A stretch of 64,000 bases of DNA from Symbiodinium natans (taxonomy: Eukaryota; Sar; Dinophyceae; Suessiales; Symbiodiniaceae), in NCBI GenBank assembly GCA_905221605.1, contig CAJNDS010002299.1, forward strand, positions 284,001 to 348,000. The letters run 5' to 3'. A program made the position numbers and the translations under genes. The notes under the pieces are model-generated. The model ran no database searches, was not told the origin of the DNA, and saw only the letters and a list, made by a program, of their open reading frames with translations. Every line of letters begins with the position of its first letter. Positions within the stretch are counted from its first letter, which is position 1. Positions 35,739 to 45,873 of the stretch are shown here, piece by piece.

Positions 35739-36697
35739 GTGAGTGCAGGCACTGCAAGCAGGGATACTGTGGGTAGCTGTGGGTTCTATGAAATCTGTGG
35801 ATGGGAACCAGCGGTTCAAGGCCTGCTCAACTTGCAGTTTAACATGCCAAGACGTTGCAGCCAACACCTGGCAATTTGCGTTGCAACACTTGTTTTTGGC
35901 TTGAAAGGGGGTTTTTAATGGTTTGAAATTGGGTCTTGGGTTTGGTTTACGGCCAGGCGACAGCTGCCGGTTCACACCGTCACCCTCCAGTCCCAACCTT
36001 GTCAGCCGCACCGTCGCCTGCGGTTTAGAGTCCTAGGGTTCAGGGGTTCGTGGCAGGTTGGACGTCAGGGTTACGGTACTAGGGTTCGTTGGGTGCAGGG
36101 TTTCTAGAATCAAGAGCAAAGAAGAACCACGCAAAGCCACAGACTGCTGGACTGTTTCTCCACTCCTTTACTTGTGTCTGAAGCTTCCTGAAGCCGTTAC
36201 ACCCAAACCTCTTAGCGCAGGCCCAATCCTCAGTAAAGCAAACCTCTCATCTTTGTCCTCCAGGGGTCATACGTGCATGTTGTACGAGTTTACCCAGTGG
36301 GGGCCCAGCACCTCCTCCGACGCCGGCATGGGGCGTGAAGTCCCGCAGCCCAACGCTGAGAGCCGCAGAAAAGCATCGGAGCAATGCACTCGCAAGGACT
36401 TGACAAAGGACCACCCTCCATCTTTTGTGGTGGGTAGTTGGACCCGAGCAGTAGCAAAGCAGCACCATATCCTCTTACAATGATTCGGGCGAACAACCCA
36501 CATCACACAACGTCACCGCGCTCTCTGACCACCCCCGCCCCCCCCCCCCCACCCACAAAAACAAAAAAAACGCGAACTCCCTTGGCATGGCCCGGTCTTG
36601 TCAGTGTCCAGCCACTTCCATCCACCTGGGGCTCGACTGGCCTTGCCAGACAAAGTGCTTGCTGTGGCATCTGAGGGCTTCGAGCTAAAGCCCTTCC
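35739..36697. other. No recognisable gene
   Basis: Contains scattered degenerate telomere-like words near 36020-36110 and a C-rich/A-rich tract near 36530-36570. No protein domain was seen. Confidence 0.45.
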
Positions 36698-36777
36698 TAA
36701 CAGTCCTTAATAGGGAATACAAAAAGGGGTACTACAATCCTTGTTAAGCACTGTTGGTGCACGTGGGAACATCCCAA
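36698..36777. mobile_element. Palindromic MITE, copy 4 (left end truncated)
   Basis: An 80-bp copy starting TAACAGTCCTTAATAGGGAA, lacking the outer ~18 bp of the left arm, with a right arm ending GGGAACATCCCAA. An exact 8-bp duplication GCCCTTCC lies at 36690-36697 and 36778-36785. Because the duplication abuts the truncated end, the copy either inserted already shortened or was shortened by a template-switch or abortive transposition event. Confidence 0.82.
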
Positions 36778-36785
36778 GCCCTTCC

Positions 36786-37257
36786 GGTTTAGATAGGTGA
36801 AGCACGTACATTCTTGTAACTTGTAGCTCAGGCAGGATCGGATGCTACTAGGCCCGGTAGGCATGGTCTGCACCATTCTTTTGCCTCTTGTCCCGCATGT
36901 ACGGTGTGAGGATCAATCATGACAAGCTAATTTTCAGTTCGGATGGGTCATGTGGCTTCGAGTTGTTCCGAAACTCAAAAACAAAAACTCGCTCTGAAAT
37001 ATCTGCCCCAAGGTCTGAGGGCTATTGCAAGTTGCTGGTTTGCTACCCAACATTAAGGTGGCTGTCAACCCTGATCCAGTCTCCATGGTGAAGCCCCTGA
37101 ATCTGTCTGACAGGTGGTCAGGCTTCACTCCCCCGCCTGCTGCACCGCCTTCCGCAGCTGGCGCAGGTACCTCCAGACTTTGGCGCCGTGGGCGGCGAGT
37201 TTAGCGGGGCTTATAGGTTCCTCAGTCAGGCAGTTCGCTTGCTTTGTTGGGATCTTG

Positions 37258-37304
<47 letters not shown>

Positions 37305-38789
37305 TCGACTGTCCATCCCTCCACCCATGTCTTTGGGTTCTGCTGCCATGTGCTGCTGCTCATGTGCCCAGAAACTCGGATGCCTTGCTGCAGTAGCACT
37401 GCCACAGCGCAGTTCGGCCTCTGTCGCGCTGCGTACGCGGCCCTGGCTGTTTCTCACAAGCTCAAAGCGTTACTTCGGCGACGCCAGCAGCGACCCTTCG
37501 GGGGTTCAGGAAGGTAAGAGTGCAGGGGGATGCTGGTCTCCCAGGTAGCGTGCCGGCGTGGCAATCTCAGCACCAAGCTCCTCCCGGGATTGAGCCAAAA
37601 ACCCTTTTGCTGAGGCTACCGTTTGGCCGGACTCTAGTTGACGGATTGTGGATCTTGTGCACAGCCTGTAAGGGCATAAGAGCAGCTTATGAGCCTTATC
37701 AAGAGGCTTCCTGCGCCAGAGACCCGAGACGCAGCGCTAGGGGCTTGGCACGTCGGGGCCTCGACTGAGAACGAAAGGTGGCCAAGCAAATTGTAAGGTT
37801 TCTGCTGAGTGGGGTTCAGTAGGGTCCAGCGGTGTCCCGTCAGAGGTGACAAAACAAAAAAGCACCAGCAACGATGTGCTAAGAGCAGTGAGCATGCTGG
37901 GATTTAGAGACCCTCATCTATAGATCCTTCGCGAGTGCGAAGCGACGAGCGTCCAATGCTGTGATCATGGGTTGTGTTTTGAGATTGGTTGCAAAAAGCG
38001 GTGAATGCAGTGAGTGAGTGAAGCACACAAGCCAATAACATGAATAACATGAATCACGTGATAATGTCACATCCTTTGATTCTCGGTGGCCAGCTGCATC
38101 CTGTGAGTCGTTCATATGAAGGCTTCAATCTCTACTAATGCTGCCCAGGCATCACCAATATGCTAAAGACTTCCTTTGAACCTTTCATACATCTTCAAAC
38201 CACTGAGAAGACCCTAACTCTAAAGGCTTCCTTGTCTGCCAGATCGACCGTTAAGAGCCCACTTGGTGAGTCTGTGCCCAGAGGGAATTGGAAGAATGAA
38301 GTGAGGAAATGGGAATGTTAAGCCAGGGTTTGAGCGAACTCTCCTTCCGGTGGAATCTTCTCCCTATTCTACCATGATCACTCAGGCCCTGGATGCTGCA
38401 TTTGTATACTGTTTCTTTGATGAAAGGTGTGCAGTGCAAGCGAGCAAGGTGATCGTGGCTTTGTAAAGCCTGAACCAGCTCAAGAAGTGTAAGGTGACAA
38501 GTAATGAAGACGCGAGGCACGAAGGGCGGGATAGGTTCTGGGGCCGCAGCGCAGTTGCTCAGGATCCAATCTGATGGCGCATCTGGGGATGACCGCTAAC
38601 TTTATTGCAAAAGGAGCCTATACTAAGCCAACCAAGGGCGATGTTGGGGCGTAACACCGCCAGAGTGTGGCGGGGGGTGGCCCGATTATAAATTAGGCCT
38701 ACTCCTATGCTTGGGCTCCCAGCGTCTCCCAGAAGCTCGTGGCATCCAAGAAGGCGTCCAGCTCCACCCCCACCTAATCCGACAGACGT
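36786..38789. other. No recognisable gene; one (CT)n tract
   Basis: A (CT)n microsatellite covers about 37256-37300. The overlapping open frames on both strands are driven by it. No domain was recognised. Confidence 0.45.
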
Positions 38790-38797
38790 GCTATAAC

Positions 38798-38897
38798 TTG
38801 GGATGATCCCCCTTATGCTAACAGTCCTGAATAGGGAGTATAATCGGGGGACTACAATCCCTCTTCAGGACTGTTAGTACAAGAAGGAGCATCCCAA
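38798..38897. mobile_element. Palindromic MITE, copy 5 (most complete)
   Basis: A 100-bp copy with both termini intact: left TTGGGATGATCCCCCTTATG, right AGAAGGAGCATCCCAA. The terminal inverted repeats extend about 40 bp each through CTAACAGTCCTGAATAGGGA. The flanking 8-mers GCTATAAC (38790-38797) and GTTATAAC (38898-38905) match at 7 of 8 positions. This copy best defines the family ends as TTGGGA...TCCCAA. Confidence 0.88.
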
Positions 38898-38905
38898 GTT
38901 ATAAC

Positions 38906-39634
38906 GCTACCATGTAAACTTCGCGACATGTCGTGGTGATTTCGGGCTCATTAGTCCGTGGGCCTGAGTCTGCTCACGACAATGATGGGTAGAGCATCCT
39001 GAAGAGAAACAAAAGGTAATGGACAGTCTGACAGCACAAAAACATGCTGAATAGGAGGCTCCACTCACAGGCGCCAAAAGGAAGAATCACCATCCCGGCC
39101 ACATCTGCAATACCGAAATTCTGGGACTATCGGAAGCACCCTAAATGGGAGGGGAGAGGGGCCCAAAACTTAGATTAACCATCAAGTCTTTGAATTATGG
39201 GGTGCCTGGAATTGAACGAGAACTGACAGACCAGCGCCTCGTGGGCGCCTGCCTCGACCTGACAAGATGGTTCGGCGGCTTCGTGGTGTGTATTCAGCTT
39301 ACGAGTTTGGGCTCTCTCATGCAGGCACCAGATGCCCTATTGCTGACACAAAAGTCGCGCAAGAACTCCGAACATTGCACAAGGAGTGTTATTTCCACAG
39401 CGAACAGGAAGCGTGGCAAGGTACTGTCTGACAAGGTCGTTGGCACAGGGCTAAGCCTTCAGCTTTCGCACACCCGTGCGGGACAACGAGTTTACATGCC
39501 AGCGTCTGGGTTCTGCGCTAGCCCTCTAAGTCTAGGCTGCGCTGCTAGGCATTGGGTAGGCTCTCGACATCAACCGGAAAATAGATGCGGAGCTCTTTCG
39601 CCTTCTCGCTTGACGTCTTTGTGTCAGGCGACGC
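38906..39634. other. No separately recognised gene; may hold 3' exons of the expansin-like gene
   Basis: Lies downstream (on the minus strand) of the expansin-like frame. That frame ends close to a CCAG/GTGCAG donor-like site, so further exons could lie here, but none was identified. Confidence 0.35.
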
Positions 39635-40411
39635 CTATCTGCACCTGGACATGCGTTGCTGGCGTGCCCGAAGCTCATGTGGGCATTCAACGATGTTGAA
39701 GACAAAATTGAGATTGGGCACTCCGTGGCTCAAGTCAATGTGCCTGGGATAATGAGAGAAGTCCAGGTGATGATAGGATCCGTAATCGTTCCGTTGTCCC
39801 GGAGAACGTGGGCACCAATCCTCGTTCCCTGCGTGCGGGCATAGGTCCCCCACGATGAACGTGATTTCCTTGGATGCGAAGGGACTCCAGGTTAGGTTCG
39901 AGATTTCGTGGATGCTCTCGTGGATGCTCTCATTGGTCTCTTCTTGCACCAATCCAGGGTGTCCCCTGGTCCCATAGGAGGTGCGGAGGAAGCGACCTTT
40001 GCCGCAAGTGAAGCAGCCCATCCCGAGAGTTCCTCCGCCCCCCCCGCTTTGGCCACACCAGCAGTTCCCTGTACCACCACAGTTACGCCACATAGCTTGT
40101 GCAGATGCCACGTTGTAATAATGTGTTCCTTGCACGAGCTGAGCAGTGTTGATGCCACCACAGGCTGAGCGGGGTGCATCGCCGTACATGGTAGTGGTTG
40201 CCCAGTGGTGGTAGCCGTACTTGTCGAAGTCCACAGACTGGTCCTCTCCGGTTGAGTCCTCCGTGCGTTCCACTTTCTGCAACTGCAAGGCATTGAGAGC
40301 ACAGTTCTCCTGCTCACACTCGGAATCGCTGACCAGAAGGTCGCTGGCACTGGGGTCAGCCCAGGCCACTGCCGCGAGCACAAACAGATTTCTCAGAAAA
40401 TGCATCGCCAT
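39635..40411 (-). CDS. Secreted expansin/GH45-like double-psi beta-barrel protein
   Basis: A 258-residue frame. Residues 1-18 are a signal peptide ending AAVAWA. Residues 32-43 contain C-x4-CALNALQ, matching the GH16 protein at 31142. The mature part has the layout of the expansin D1/EG45-like six-stranded double-psi barrel: TMYGD near 74-78, SACGG at 83-87, paired cysteines around NCGG/GNCWCG (110-120) and CFTCGKG (133-139), then DLCPHAGNEDWCP (189-201) and HHLDFS (214-219), the counterpart of the HFDLS motif with its conserved Asp. The expansin D2/CBM63 domain is not visible, so this is a D1-only protein. The likely role is loosening or cleaving beta-1,4-glucan in cellulosic walls or thecal plates. 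The last ~14 residues are unlike the family, and CCAG/GTGCAG precedes the TAG, so the true C-terminus may come from another exon. Confidence 0.75.
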   Translation of the reverse strand: MAMHFLRNLFVLAAVAWADPSASDLLVSDSECEQENCALNALQLQKVERTEDSTGEDQSVDFDKYGYHHWATTTMYGDAPRSACGGINTAQLVQGTHYYNVASAQAMWRNCGGTGNCWCGQSGGGGGTLGMGCFTCGKGRFLRTSYGTRGHPGLVQEETNESIHESIHEISNLTWSPFASKEITFIVGDLCPHAGNEDWCPRSPGQRNDYGSYHHLDFSHYPRHIDLSHGVPNLNFVFNIVECPHELRARQQRMSRCR

Positions 40412-42525
40412 AGCCAGGTCAGGTACGCTAAAAAGTGGGGGGCAGTTGTATCTGAGCCGAGACCCTCTCTTATTTACCTATGCCAGGGAGGACATCGTGG
40501 TCAGATGCTGTTTGCGAGACTCGACCCTTCTACAGCAGATTTCTGTCAGATTCTATCAGAGTCCAGACTAAGCGCCTCTTGGTGTAGTTGCTCCAAGTCT
40601 TCTTGGCACCAGCCCATCCACAGGGCAGCCTGAGCCAACAATCCGATTTCCATGCGATTCCCAGCCGCATTCTCGAAGTAAAGATGCTTCGTTAACACCC
40701 CGCCAAAAAGCAACCGTGCCTCGGATGGTTCCGGAGCCTGCGCAGCCTCTGCAGGGGGTGCTGGGCCGCCTCTGCAGGTCAACAGTCTACAAGGTTCAAC
40801 TTGCACAATTCAAGATGCCAAGGTAGGTGCGTTTGTCCCACGCAGTCGCCCATAAGTTGCGTAAAGCACTAGTTCTCAGTTCTCCTTGGTAGAAGCATCC
40901 CCTCCCCAGACACCCCCAAGTTTGCGGCATTGCACACCCACCTCCGCACTTGTAGAGGTTTGAATGGAGAATCGAGGTTTTAAGTGATGGGTAACGGTTT
41001 AAGAGCACTCAACCCGCCATCAACAAAAGCCCCGGGACTCTCCACCTCAAGCTCTAAACTTTTGAGTCCGGGGTGGGAGGCCACAAGAGTCTGGTCCGGT
41101 GCAAGGGGCCCCTCAAGAAAAAGAAAAAAGGGGTTTGGGGCCTTATCAGGGTCCCTCTCGAATCCTTCAAGGAAGTCCAAAGCCTTTAAACAGTCTTTAA
41201 ACTCTGATTTTTAGTAATGACAAAGCTTGACAAGACTTGTGCGGCGGACGTGCTGCGCTTACAATGTCGCTGAAATGACTGTATTCCATGCAGTCAGGAA
41301 CAATCGAAACTATCTGAGCTTACCCGCCTTTCTGTCGCTTCCGTCGCGGCGGCATTGCAGGGTTAGAAAACCGCTTAGTCTAGGAGCTGGTCTCGCCGCT
41401 GGTCTGTTTCTATGGGGGCTGCTTGTGATTGCAGCACGTTGAGGCGGGCCCCTGCTATGTTGCAGACAGATCTTCCAAGTAGGCCTCGTGACATGCTACC
41501 AACTCGGGGTTCTAGAGGAGAGGAGTGGTACCTCAAACCACAGGGAGTCATGAGCACAAGCACACTCCTGAGGAGAAGATGTGTGACAAGCAGTGAAAAG
41601 CGGCAAGCATGCTTCGCATGCATATGAGCAGCATGTACAGCCCGCGAGTTGTTGACTGCCGTTGAAGTGCATGGCACGCTGTGAGGGGTGATGCGGCGCA
41701 TGCTGCGTATCCGGGATCCATGCTGAAATGTGCTGTCCAAGAAGTTGCCAACCTTCCAGCAAGCACTACACGCAGTCAGGAAATGCGAGGAAGACGTGCC
41801 AAGTTGGACTAAAAAAGGGGACCGCACGGCTCTCTTCTGTTCGAATTCAGTCCAGCAGATTTTCTGAGCTGCGCTTTGCACTCTGCAGATCGCGTCCGAT
41901 CGCATGGGATCGATTTACACATGAAACAAAACGCTGTTTCTACTTTACTTGCACCCACTGTGAATCCCTCGGCCAACCCCACGCAAGTTACAAGCTCAAG
42001 TCAGCTCCATGCTCAAAGCCGAATTGCCTCCAGAGCTATAGAGCAGACTCCTGCTTGTGACTTCCCACATCATGATGAGTCAGGCCTTGTCCCCAAACTT
42101 CTTGCAAAGGACGAAGCGTAGAAAGCCACATGGGGCCTCCAAGCGCGCAACGGGAACAAGCAAGCCACAACCTGAGTCTCGGACATTTGAATTGGCAACA
42201 AGAAGCAGCTGCAGCATGGGTAAGCAGGCAGTCGAAGTTACATACTCAAGGGAGGTGGCCTCGCGTGGCAGCAACAAAGACATGCTCGACTCGACATCTG
42301 ACTCCTGCATGGGAAAACATCGGCCGATTTGGTCTTCGGGCAGCTCTAGCATTTTTTGCGCGATGGCTTCGCCAGCAGCAGTCCATGACCAGCGATATGT
42401 CGCTGTGAGGAAGAAAGATGTAGGCAGGACAAGGTGGGTTCAGGGTAGAGAGCTTGTGCAAATCCTCTCTCTCTTTCTTCTTATTTTTGTTGCTTCTTCT
42501 TCTGCTTTATTCATTTTCCTTTTTG
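40412..42525. other. No recognisable gene
   Basis: Upstream of the expansin-like gene. Many short antisense-overlapping open frames, none with a domain. No promoter element could be singled out. Confidence 0.45.
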
Positions 42526-42585
42526 TTCTTCTTCTTCTTCTTCTTCTTCTTCTTCTTCTTCTTCTTCTTCTTCTTCTTCTTCTTC
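42526..42585 (+). repeat. (TTC)n microsatellite
   Basis: About 20 perfect TTC units, giving poly-Phe/Leu frames on + and poly-Lys on -, none of which is a real gene. Confidence 0.9.
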
Positions 42586-42964
42586 ATCTGCTTCTTCTTC
42601 CCCTGCGCTCCTGCACGCCAAGGATTCGGGTCTTTCTTTTGGGGGCTCAAGGGACCCCAGCTGTCGTGGTGGTCATGATTATGGACTGGAAATGCAGCCA
42701 AGGTTTGGAATGATATGCCTTTAGTGCTTCAATCCAGTGACCTCCAGCGCCGTCTAATTACCATCGCCATTCCCTTCTGCCTCATTTTTCCCTGAGCCCG
42801 AAACCCCACATGGGATCTCTGGATTAAAACGTCTACTAGGAACGCCATGCTAAACCCGCAAACCCTAAACTCTCTCCCCCAAACCGTATGTGCGCTTACA
42901 AAACGAGGGACCCCCTACGCATAGCATAGACGCCCAGCTAGTAGGATTCCCTTCTAATAAGTGA

Positions 42965-43007
42965 GGACCCTAAACCCTAGACTCTAAACCCTAAACCCTA
43001 AACCCCG
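42965..43007. repeat. Interstitial telomeric repeat (CCCTAAA)n, degenerate
   Basis: Five or six units including CCCTAGA and CTCTAAA variants, C-rich on +. Two more CCCTAAA-like words lie about 100-120 bp upstream (near 42862). Confidence 0.7.
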
Positions 43008-43179
43008 AATTTCGGAAATCCCCCCATATTGGCAATTGAGCCCCGATGTCCTCACCCCCAAGGATGCGAAGCTCCAGCTGTGCCAAGCTCCGGAAAAGCT
43101 CCGGAGGGGGATCCTCAGGCAGCTCCAAGCGTTTTGGTGGGGGCTTTTCAGGGAATTTAGGATGAACTAGGGTAGGTTT

Positions 43180-43445
43180 TTTTACCACCCGCCTAGCTGA
43201 CTGCAAGATGCACTGCAGGGACTACACGCGCGGCTCAGAAATTGACGTTGACGTTGCAGCAAAACTGTAGCTTTGCCGACTATCCCAACTGATTCTAAAG
43301 CCGCTTCAATTCATGTCAACTCAGGAGAGGCTTCATTTCCAGGCTTGGGGTTTCGACTCTCACACTAGCGCACGCGCAGGCAAGGGGTTTGGAGTTTAAG
43401 GGTTGTTGCCACCCGCCTAGCTGACTAAACGTCGCACTGCAGACA
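43180..43445 (+). repeat. Repeat pair CCACCCGCCTAGCTGACT plus core copy E
   Basis: CCACCCGCCTAGCTGACT followed by GCACTGCAG occurs near 43183 and again near 43408. Between them (43341-43390) lies GGCTTGGGGTTTCGACTCTC with the ACACTAGCGCACGCGCAGGC tail, the fifth copy of the core seen at 17.4, 17.6, 18.4 and 29.3 kb. Confidence 0.6.
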
Positions 43446-44142
43446 AAATCACACGATACTGCTTGTTGAGAAAAGATGTGTGTGAAGTGCAGTAACCTGA
43501 CCTGGTTTGCAATCACATACCGTACCAATCGCGATGTCACGCGCCCTATTTGTAGAAGCAGACTCTGCGAGTGTAATGTTGCACCCTGTCCCTGATTACA
43601 CGGTCCCGGGGGGTTTATGTGATCTTAATATGTCTTAATAGGGAGGAGGGGCAGCGATGCCCGGCAATTGATTTTAAAGGCGCGACGCGTGGAATTTTCT
43701 TAGGTCGGTTTGCCTTAATTCAGGATCCCAAACCCCAAACAGTCAGGGTGTTCTGTATAGCCTAGCCAATCTGACTGTATTCAGGAGGCCCCTACTAAAG
43801 AGGGGGGGACATTATTGCCCTGGGTCAGAATGACTCCGTTCGGAAGTCTAGCCTTCTTCGACGTCCCATGCGCGGTCAAGTTTGCGTCTTTTCTGCGCGT
43901 CTGGCTGGCACGTCACAGTTTGGTTCTTGCTCAATTGCTTTCAACTGTATTCTCAGCAGCACTATGCAAATCTAACTGTCGCGCAGTCGACTTGCTTCTG
44001 CAGCAACTTTGAAGACATGGCGTTTGCTACACCGTCCTAGCTGTCTATTGCAACTGTACTCTTCATCCCTGCACCTACCTGTATCCTTAAAGCCTTGAAG
44101 CCACATGCAATCCACATCTCTCAGCCTGCCAAGCAGGAAAGC
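43446..44142. other. No recognisable gene; downstream flank of the phosphodiesterase
   Basis: About 700 bp with only short open frames between the repeat pair and the stop codon of the minus-strand phosphodiesterase. Confidence 0.45.
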
Positions 44143-45369
44143 TCAAGAGCCCGGGCAACAAAGCACAAACGGGATCTCCATCTCCTCACGCGTCATGGAG
44201 CCATGGGCTCCCTGGCAACACGCTTGAAAGCAAGTAGCCTCTGAGGGTGTCACTATCGTATGAGCTCCGCAGGAGATTGCTAGGAAGTCGCCCAGCCTGG
44301 GGCGGACTTCCGGGAGGGGTGCGTCCGGCCCAAACAAACCTAGCCCCGCAGCGTCGTCCACCGGCAGCAGGATGAAGTTCTCACGAAGCACTTCGTGTGC
44401 ATCCCAAAGCTTCTGGAACTCACTCAAGCGGCCACTCCGGCAGTGGAAGTAGGCATGTCGGCCCTTTCCGTGCACGCCAACGTTCGCGTACTCGAGGCAA
44501 CTCACAAGTTCATCTGGCAGAAGGACCATTTCCTCTGGCTGCACAGTAACATGCCCGTGGTCCGCGGTGACGATCAACGTCGCATCCAGATTGCTCAAAT
44601 GCTCCCAAAGCCGCGCAACACCTTTGTCGATGCCCAGGATAACATTGCCAACCTCCCGATGCTCCACCCCAAGTTCGTGCATGTGCTTGTCAGGGTGGGC
44701 CGTGTAGAGGTAGATGTAAGAGCACCATCCCTCAACCTCCGCCTCGGAGACGCTGCTGATGACAGCGTCAACGCCGTTGTTGAAGAACTCGATCGCCTTC
44801 TCGGATCCCTCTGGCAATCCCAGTGTCTCCATCGCCGTTTCAGGAATGTTCATCACACTTGACGAATGCTGGTCCTGGTACCAGTTGGTGAACTCTGTTC
44901 CATTGTATGCGTTCACAAACTTCATGTGCCGCGAAGAGTTTCCTTGTGACACCCACGGCTTTCGGACGTAAATGTCCTTGGAATCAAAGCCCAGTTCGGA
45001 AACCGGCTTGTCTGTTCGCTTGTCTCGCACGACCTTATCCAGAATAGTCAGCTGAATGGGTCCAACCCCGGCCACCCCCGGGAACTCGCACCCCTTCTGA
45101 TCTCGCAGCTCCCATCCTGGAAGCCCATGCTGCCCAGGCCAAGCGGCCGTTGCAAGCGTCGTGAGTGCGGCTGGAGTGGTGGCAGGAAACACTGCCCTGA
45201 GGTGCCGAGAATTGTGCTTACGCAGGAAGCTATCAGGGACTAGATGTTGAACCAGGGAGCTCACGCCCATCCCATCGCACAGCACCACCACAATGTGCTT
45301 TCGGGCCGTGCCCCCGATCACTTTTGCCAGCTCCTCGGCCTTGCTGGCCCGCACCGGCTGCTCTGGCAT
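44143..45369 (-). CDS. Type I phosphodiesterase/nucleotide pyrophosphatase (alkaline-phosphatase superfamily)
   Basis: A 408-residue frame with the complete two-metal active site of the PF01663-type phosphodiesterases: D32 in VVLCDGMG; nucleophile T64 or T65 in FPATTPAAL; D227 and H231 in AHPDKHMHELG; D270 and H271 in VTADHGHV; H389 in GAHGSMT, followed by EEMEIPFVL, the usual ending. Family members hydrolyse phosphodiester, pyrophosphate or phosphonate bonds of small molecules (nucleotides, glycerophosphodiesters, phosphonoacetate). The substrate cannot be assigned from sequence. No signal peptide or membrane anchor is visible, so a cytosolic location is inferred. The ATG at 45369 may not be the real start: codons before it are open back to a TAG, and an alternative acceptor CCAG/AG at 45362 joins in phase to an upstream exon (see 45681-45873). 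Confidence 0.88.
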   Translation of the reverse strand: MPEQPVRASKAEELAKVIGGTARKHIVVVLCDGMGVSSLVQHLVPDSFLRKHNSRHLRAVFPATTPAALTTLATAAWPGQHGLPGWELRDQKGCEFPGVAGVGPIQLTILDKVVRDKRTDKPVSELGFDSKDIYVRKPWVSQGNSSRHMKFVNAYNGTEFTNWYQDQHSSSVMNIPETAMETLGLPEGSEKAIEFFNNGVDAVISSVSEAEVEGWCSYIYLYTAHPDKHMHELGVEHREVGNVILGIDKGVARLWEHLSNLDATLIVTADHGHVTVQPEEMVLLPDELVSCLEYANVGVHGKGRHAYFHCRSGRLSEFQKLWDAHEVLRENFILLPVDDAAGLGLFGPDAPLPEVRPRLGDFLAISCGAHTIVTPSEATCFQACCQGAHGSMTREEMEIPFVLCCPGS

Positions 45370-45680
45370 GAGGCCGCAGCACCTAGGGCTTTAGAGAGTA
45401 TATATTCTTGTTAAAAGAAGTCGGCCAATGATTTTTTTTAGGATTGCTAGACTTTCCAGAAACAGCGTGTCAAGACTAAGACTTCAAACAAGAGGGGCTA
45501 GGTCGAGGTTGTCGCGCGGACCAGGGTTTGATTCTCGAGGCCTGCTCGCATTTTGAAAGATTATCGCGCTCTCGCCTAGGTGCCGGCCGTGGCCGTGATT
45601 TTTTGGCTTCTTGGCCGAAATGCGAAAACGGTCGTCATAGTATTGACACAACCATTCAAAACGACGACTTGCAATCGTAC

Positions 45681-45873
45681 CTTTCAAGCCCCAGACTCCC
45701 AGCCTGGCAAGAGCATGGGCGAGGTCCGCAAAGCTCGGCTGCTCATCATCCAGTGGATGAACGAAGCGCCCTTCGGCAAGGAGTCGCTGCAGTTTCTGCT
45801 TGTGGCCGGTTGTGCCCATGGGGCCCTGAGTATCAAGGCGTGCCTGCTTTAGAGGTGGACCGGCATCCGCCAT
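45681..45873 (-). CDS. Probable 5' exon of the phosphodiesterase gene
   Basis: Begins with ATG (MADAGPPLKQARL...) and reads 64 codons of balanced, non-repetitive sequence including SFADLAHALARLG, up to a donor GAAAG/GTACG at 45680. Joined to the acceptor ATGCCAG/AG at 45362 it gives ...GLK-E-QPVRASK... in frame with the phosphodiesterase, removing a 318-bp intron that contains in-frame stops. The spliced protein would be about 470 residues. The longer unspliced frame continues to 45484 with sequence that looks like intron. The splice is inferred; the open frame is seen. Confidence 0.5.

Noticed and set aside
37594-37606. TGAGCCAAAA word resembling the reverse complement of the dinoflagellate spliced leader
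   Set aside because: Only about 10 bases match and the rest of the leader is absent.
5024-38897. CRISPR-like interpretation of the five related palindromic repeats
   Set aside because: Copies are kilobases apart, carry target duplications and have no regular spacers; they are MITEs in a eukaryotic genome.
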